From Flavobacterium channae (lineage in GTDB: Bacteria; Bacteroidota; Bacteroidia; Flavobacteriales; Flavobacteriaceae): 64,000 nucleotides of DNA. A program made the position numbers and the translations under genes. The stretch is from the NCBI RefSeq assembly GCF_021172165.1, contig NZ_CP089096.1, positions 2,356,001 through 2,420,000 of the forward strand, read 5' to 3'. Below the pieces are notes generated by a model. The model did not search any database. It was not told where the DNA came from and saw only the letters and a list, made by a program, of their open reading frames with translations. This document shows, piece after piece, positions 60,016 to 64,000 of this stretch. Position 1 is the stretch's first letter; the number at the start of each line of letters is the position of its first letter.

Positions 60016-60349
60016 CTACTTCAGACGCATCAGAAATTTTTACTTTTACCATCCAACCATCTCCATAAGGATCAGAGTTTACTTTTTCTGGATCAGACTC
60101 TAAAGAATCATTAAATTCAATAATTTCACCTGATAAAGGTAAAAATAAATCAGAAACTGTTTTAACAGCCTCAACTGTTCCAAACACTTCGTCTTTATCT
60201 AAAGTTTGATCTAAAGTTTCTACTTCAACATATACAATATCACCCAATTCTTTTTGAGCAAAATCAGTAATTCCTACAGTAGCAACATCACCATCGATTG
60301 AAACCCATTCGTGATCTTTAGTGTATTTTAAATTAGTTGGTATATTCAT
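59969..60349 (-). CDS. gcvH: glycine cleavage system H protein
   Basis: Lipoyl carrier shuttling the aminomethyl group between the P, T and L proteins. 126 residues. The lipoylated lysine is K63 in [21 protein letters not shown], preceded by [20 protein letters not shown] -7 box TACATTTG (60379-60372, minus) lies 22 bases upstream. The partner genes of the glycine cleavage system are not in this window. It directly follows sprA, after a terminator. Confidence 0.97.
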   Translation of the reverse strand: MNIPTNLKYTKDHEWVSIDGDVATVGITDFAQKELGDIVYVEVETLDQTLDKDEVFGTVEAVKTVSDLFLPLSGEIIEFNDSLESDPEKVNSDPYGDGWMVKVKISDASEVDALLSSEDYKALIGA

Positions 60350-60427
60350 TTGGTTTTAATTTTTTGACGTACAAATGTAATTGTATTTATTGAATTGAAA
60401 AAAAGGTTTTTGTTATTTTTTTGAATA

Positions 60428-60463
60428 AAAAAACCATCTAAATAAGATTTTAGATGGTTTGTA
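60428..60463 (-). terminator. terminator after sprA
   Basis: The hairpin AAACCATCTAAA / TTTAGATGGTTT with a loop of about six bases. On the minus strand a run of seven T follows. Confidence 0.88.
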
Positions 60464-60482
60464 AATATTTTATAAAGTAGTA

Positions 60483-63400
60483 TTAATTACTAAAATTGTA
60501 TCGCAATGTAAATCCGGCTCTAATATTTGTAATAGGGAAAGACGTTGAAATAACAGCTTGTGAAAACTGATGATCATAAAAGAACAAAGCTGATAAATTT
60601 TTACTAAAAGAATAATTCGCCGTCAACTTAATTGACCACAAATCTTGTCCACCGCCTAATTGGTTATTATCATAATCTAAATAACGAACTATTGTATTAT
60701 TCTTTCTTAATGCAAAATCTGCTTTAATCTCAATATCACTTTTTATAATTCCGCTTGCGTTATCAGCTAAAGCAGAATTAATAGTTACATCTTTTATTCT
60801 ATAACCTAAACCAATTATATATTCGTTACCACTAACCTCGGTAAGCAAGTTATTATCAAAACTCATATTTAAAGTTCTATCTTTTTTAATTTCTGCCAAA
60901 ACTTTGATTGAATTTTTCATTTCAAACTCAACCTTTACTAGTGGATTGAATTGCTCAGCTAAGTTAACATTTGAAACAATTTTAGATGCAAAAAAGTTAC
61001 CGTTAGCATCAACTGGAGCTGTGTTCAAATTGGAACGAAATGCATTTACGTTGTAACTAGCTCTATATCCGTGTTGCAATGAAAAACGTTTAAAATTATC
61101 TTTGAACCATTGGTAACGCATTAAACCAGTATATTTAATTGTCCAATTTGGAAGTGGCATATTTCTAAATACACCTGTTGAAACTTTATCAGCACTTTGC
61201 CCAGAATAAGCGGCCAAGAATGAAGGTAATAATACTTGTTGACTATTTTTACCATAACCTACAGGATATCCTTCAGCATCTCTTGGGAATGTTGTTCCTC
61301 CATAATATCCTTCAGCCAATCTATTTGCAACTACCAATCTATTATCTCTAAAATCTTGGAAAGCTTGAGAGAAATTCACATCGCTTTGTGAAAATGCTGT
61401 TTTGATTAATATTGTAGAAATATTAAAATTACCAAAATCGTATGGTGAACGAGAATTATACTGACCTCCTGTTACATCATATTGTTCAGAGAAATTATAA
61501 GCATAAGTTCTATCTGCAGTTAAATCAATTTTCAAATCAGGAAAAACTTCCATTTGAGCTGTTAAATTCAATTTCTTATTTTGAACTTGCGTAAAGTTCT
61601 GATTGAATTCCGGAAAAGAAGTCAACCAACCATTTCTTGCTGCTTCATAACGCACATCCGATTGACTTCCTAAAACAAATCCTAGAGTTGGTTTAGACGT
61701 ACCGAAGAAACCTAATCCTGGCAAATAACCTGGTAAAACTGTACCATTACTCTCCGTATAATTTATCTGAATATTCTTAACACTAGTAATTACCCCAATT
61801 AAGCCACTCATAAAAACGCTTCTTTCAGAAGAAATAGTGTTTTTTGGCGCTTTTATTTGTTGCCCAGGTTTTGGAACAGCATTTTTATCTTTGGTGTTAT
61901 TAGCTTGTTTTTTCTTAGTGTTTTTAGTTTTAGTTAAACCTACATATTTATAGAACAAATCCATATTTAAAGTTGTATTCAACTTATGAGAATTTGCATT
62001 TTGAATGGTATTCCCTAAAGCATAAACATTTCCATCTTCACCAGTAATTGTTGTAAAAGCATCTGAAGCTCTTTGCCAGTTATAATCTCCTGTATACGTA
62101 TAAGTAGACTTAACAAAACTGAAAACCGGTATTTTATTTATTGGCAAATCGTAATTAACAACCAATTGTTGATTGTGCTGATTTGACTGTCCAATATTCC
62201 AATAATCATCCCAAATATCCAAACCATCAATTGGTAAGTTATTTTCATCTAAATAATTTCGCACAATATTATTAGATGAAGCCGTATAATTAAATCGTAA
62301 TGACTTCGTTAAATTATAATTAAAACCATAAGTGTAATTAAAGAAATAATTTCTTCTATACAAATCTCCTAGACCAATTCCTTCTACATCAACTAATCTA
62401 AATCGCTGCCTATTGAACTGACGAATAATATTAGAACTAAACGAGATATTTGTTGGCAAGAAGTTAAAATTGAAATCGCTCAACATTTTATAATAACCAC
62501 TTTTCTTGAACAACTTAGTGTTTTTAAAAGGTTCAACAGTTTTTGGTTTAAATGTATAAGCATAATCAACAGTAGTTCTATTTTGCTTGTCAATTAAATT
62601 TTCAATTTCATAATCATGATGTTCTGTTTCATTTAATGAGTACGATAATGTTAAATTCTCGACATCATAAAAATGTGCTTTCTTTTCAGGATTCTTCTCT
62701 TTCTTAACACCTATTAAATTAAAACTTGTACGTTTAGTATAATCTATAGCTCTGTTTTCATAATTAGCACGATCATCAGGATTTGAAGTAATATCTAACA
62801 ATTGATCCAATTCAATATCTTGATAGAACGGATCAAATTTTGGTGTAATTGTCTCTTCTCCAACCGCATAGTTGAATGGTAAATTTATTCCCCATTTTTT
62901 TGGCAATAATTTCCCAAGATTCACATTTGTTACTAAATCATACTGGAATACATCTTCTCTACTTCTTTCATTTGGACCTTGTTCTAATGAACCAAAACCA
63001 ATTGTACTCATTCGAGTTGTAGCAGAAACAGTAGCAAAGTCAGCTAAATTAGTGTCTAAATTAGCAACAGCAGCATAACCTCCTTTGTTGTCCATATCCG
63101 ACATACGAAGCTCGTTGAACCAAACTTCTCCACGTTGAATATTACCTGTTTTATTTTTAATCCCAATCATTAAAGTTCTAACCAAACCAAAGTTCGGATT
63201 TCCTTTAATACCTAATGTTAACCTATTATCTGAAGAACCTATTTTAACATCTTCTTCCTCTATAAATCCAATTCCACTAGGATCAGTATAATCAATTGCT
63301 GGGTCATTTTGAAGATTTAAAATCTTTAATTTAGTTAAAAAATCTAAAGGCAATTCGATTTCATTTTCAGCTGGCCAAACTGCTTCAGCTGTCGAAGCCC

Positions 63401-64000
63401 CAAAATCTGTAACCTTTAACGGAATTTCAACTTGATAAAAATTATCAGTAAAATCATTCCCAAAACGAATAAAAGCAATTAATTCATCATCTTGTAAGTC
63501 TCCATCTTGAACACCTTCTGCATGTAAAAACATACGTAGTTTTTTAAACTGACGCATATCAACACTTACATTTTTAAATACAGCTCTTGCATCATTTGGT
63601 TCCAAACCATTAACTGTACCGCCTAATTTGTCATAAACACGCAGTGAAAGTGATTGTTCATTTTGATTGATTACTGTATTATTGTTATACAATTGTTCAC
63701 GAACTACTCCTGGCGGCGTAACATATCTGATAGGCGAACGCTGACCATTTTCTTGAATATTTAAAGCAACAACATCAAACCCAGTATTTGGATCATCTGG
63801 ATCTGTATCTAATTCATCAAAATTACCCGTATATCTTCTCCATTCACCACGTACCAAATCTAAAGCTCCAAAACGCAAAGTCACTTCATCTTTAAAACCA
63901 CTCATGTACATTCTCATGAAACGGATAGAACGAAAATCATTAATTGGACCAACTTTATTTGCATCAGTAAATTCTAAAATAGGAATTTTATACAAAATCC
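60483..64000 (-). CDS. sprA: type IX secretion translocon / gliding protein SprA (C-terminal part)
   Basis: The frame is open to the window edge, so this is the last 1,170 or so residues of a protein that is normally about 2,400 long. SprA (Sov) forms the giant 36-strand outer-membrane translocon of the type IX secretion system. Recognisable parts are RSIRFMRMYMSGFKDEVTLRFGALDLVRGEWRRYTG near the left end, GEVWFNELRMSDMDNKGGYAAVANLD, and rows of barrel strands ending in FPITNIRAGFTLRYNFSN. It is required for secretion of gliding adhesins. The order sprA-gcvH-vanZ resembles F. johnsoniae. Confidence 0.93.
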   Translation of the reverse strand, partial: ILYKIPILEFTDANKVGPINDFRSIRFMRMYMSGFKDEVTLRFGALDLVRGEWRRYTGNFDELDTDPDDPNTGFDVVALNIQENGQRSPIRYVTPPGVVREQLYNNNTVINQNEQSLSLRVYDKLGGTVNGLEPNDARAVFKNVSVDMRQFKKLRMFLHAEGVQDGDLQDDELIAFIRFGNDFTDNFYQVEIPLKVTDFGASTAEAVWPAENEIELPLDFLTKLKILNLQNDPAIDYTDPSGIGFIEEEDVKIGSSDNRLTLGIKGNPNFGLVRTLMIGIKNKTGNIQRGEVWFNELRMSDMDNKGGYAAVANLDTNLADFATVSATTRMSTIGFGSLEQGPNERSREDVFQYDLVTNVNLGKLLPKKWGINLPFNYAVGEETITPKFDPFYQDIELDQLLDITSNPDDRANYENRAIDYTKRTSFNLIGVKKEKNPEKKAHFYDVENLTLSYSLNETEHHDYEIENLIDKQNRTTVDYAYTFKPKTVEPFKNTKLFKKSGYYKMLSDFNFNFLPTNISFSSNIIRQFNRQRFRLVDVEGIGLGDLYRRNYFFNYTYGFNYNLTKSLRFNYTASSNNIVRNYLDENNLPIDGLDIWDDYWNIGQSNQHNQQLVVNYDLPINKIPVFSFVKSTYTYTGDYNWQRASDAFTTITGEDGNVYALGNTIQNANSHKLNTTLNMDLFYKYVGLTKTKNTKKKQANNTKDKNAVPKPGQQIKAPKNTISSERSVFMSGLIGVITSVKNIQINYTESNGTVLPGYLPGLGFFGTSKPTLGFVLGSQSDVRYEAARNGWLTSFPEFNQNFTQVQNKKLNLTAQMEVFPDLKIDLTADRTYAYNFSEQYDVTGGQYNSRSPYDFGNFNISTILIKTAFSQSDVNFSQAFQDFRDNRLVVANRLAEGYYGGTTFPRDAEGYPVGYGKNSQQVLLPSFLAAYSGQSADKVSTGVFRNMPLPNWTIKYTGLMRYQWFKDNFKRFSLQHGYRASYNVNAFRSNLNTAPVDANGNFFASKIVSNVNLAEQFNPLVKVEFEMKNSIKVLAEIKKDRTLNMSFDNNLLTEVSGNEYIIGLGYRIKDVTINSALADNASGIIKSDIEIKADFALRKNNTIVRYLDYDNNQLGGGQDLWSIKLTANYSFSKNLSALFFYDHQFSQAVISTSFPITNIRAGFTLRYNFSN

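Noticed and set aside
1..64000. CRISPR arrays, defence islands, transposons or a biosynthetic gene cluster
   Set aside because: No repeat-spacer arrays, Cas, restriction, toxin-antitoxin, transposase or large synthase genes were seen. The region is mainly core genome.

Overview
This AT-rich window is chromosomal DNA from a member of the Bacteroidota, most likely a Flavobacterium or close relative. The evidence is the gene set (SprA, PorP/SprF-like and PorG-like type IX secretion proteins, a folK-deoxynucleoside kinase fusion, a DPP11-type S46 peptidase, GH3 and DUF2797 proteins), the A-rich starts without Shine-Dalgarno sequences, and repeated promoter boxes of the TTG / TAnnTTTG type. Most genes are ordinary core genes packed in short operons separated by clear hairpin terminators. 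There is no CRISPR array, transposase, integrase or rRNA.

Layout. 0-5 kb: Kdo transferase (lipid A), a secreted S46 dipeptidyl-peptidase, two tandem tiny lipoproteins, a DUF1508 protein, and a tRNA cluster (Gly-GCC and two identical Leu-UAA genes). 5-14.7 kb: mutS, a SpoU methyltransferase, a membrane protein of unknown function, folK-dNK, sppA and a large AsmA-like protein. 14.7-17.4 kb: a two-gene cassette (small beta-barrel plus Ig-like secreted protein) bracketed by a perfect 62-bp direct repeat made of the 3' end of the neighbouring DUF2797 gene; this is the most unusual structure here. 17.3-25.8 kb: DUF2797, GH3, an OmpA/PD40 protein flanked by two unannotated micro-lipoproteins, then clpX, clpP, tig and a YvlD/holin-IV membrane protein. 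25.8-30.2 kb: FadL-like porin with an SGNH lipoprotein, an alpha/beta hydrolase and pdxJ. 30.3-38.6 kb: an outer-membrane biogenesis run (CBS protein, nadK, porG-like, uppS, bamA, two ompH/skp, murI).

38.6-49.8 kb: gamma-carbonic anhydrase, PorP/SprF, a NifU-type Fe-S scaffold, a PiT phosphate transporter with a PhoU-like tail, MscS, tsaB, a TolC/adaptor efflux pair and a DUF4403 lipoprotein. 49.8-55 kb: a respiratory block (heme O synthase, two subunit III proteins, subunit IV, then Sco, a Sco-like protein without the copper cysteines, DUF420 and a small membrane protein). 55-64 kb: a RemB-like outer-membrane barrel, deoC, two TonB proteins, vanZ, gcvH and the C-terminal half of sprA, which runs off the window.

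Envelope function ties much of the window together: lipid A (kdtA), BamA/OmpH assembly, undecaprenyl and glutamate supply for peptidoglycan, TonB energisation, and type IX secretion/gliding (SprA, PorG, PorP/SprF, possible RemB). No complete new defence or biosynthetic system was found. The best leads are the repeat-flanked cassette, the TonB-like domain on the RemB-like barrel, the cysteine-less Sco paralogue, the micro-lipoproteins and the putative leaderless starts.
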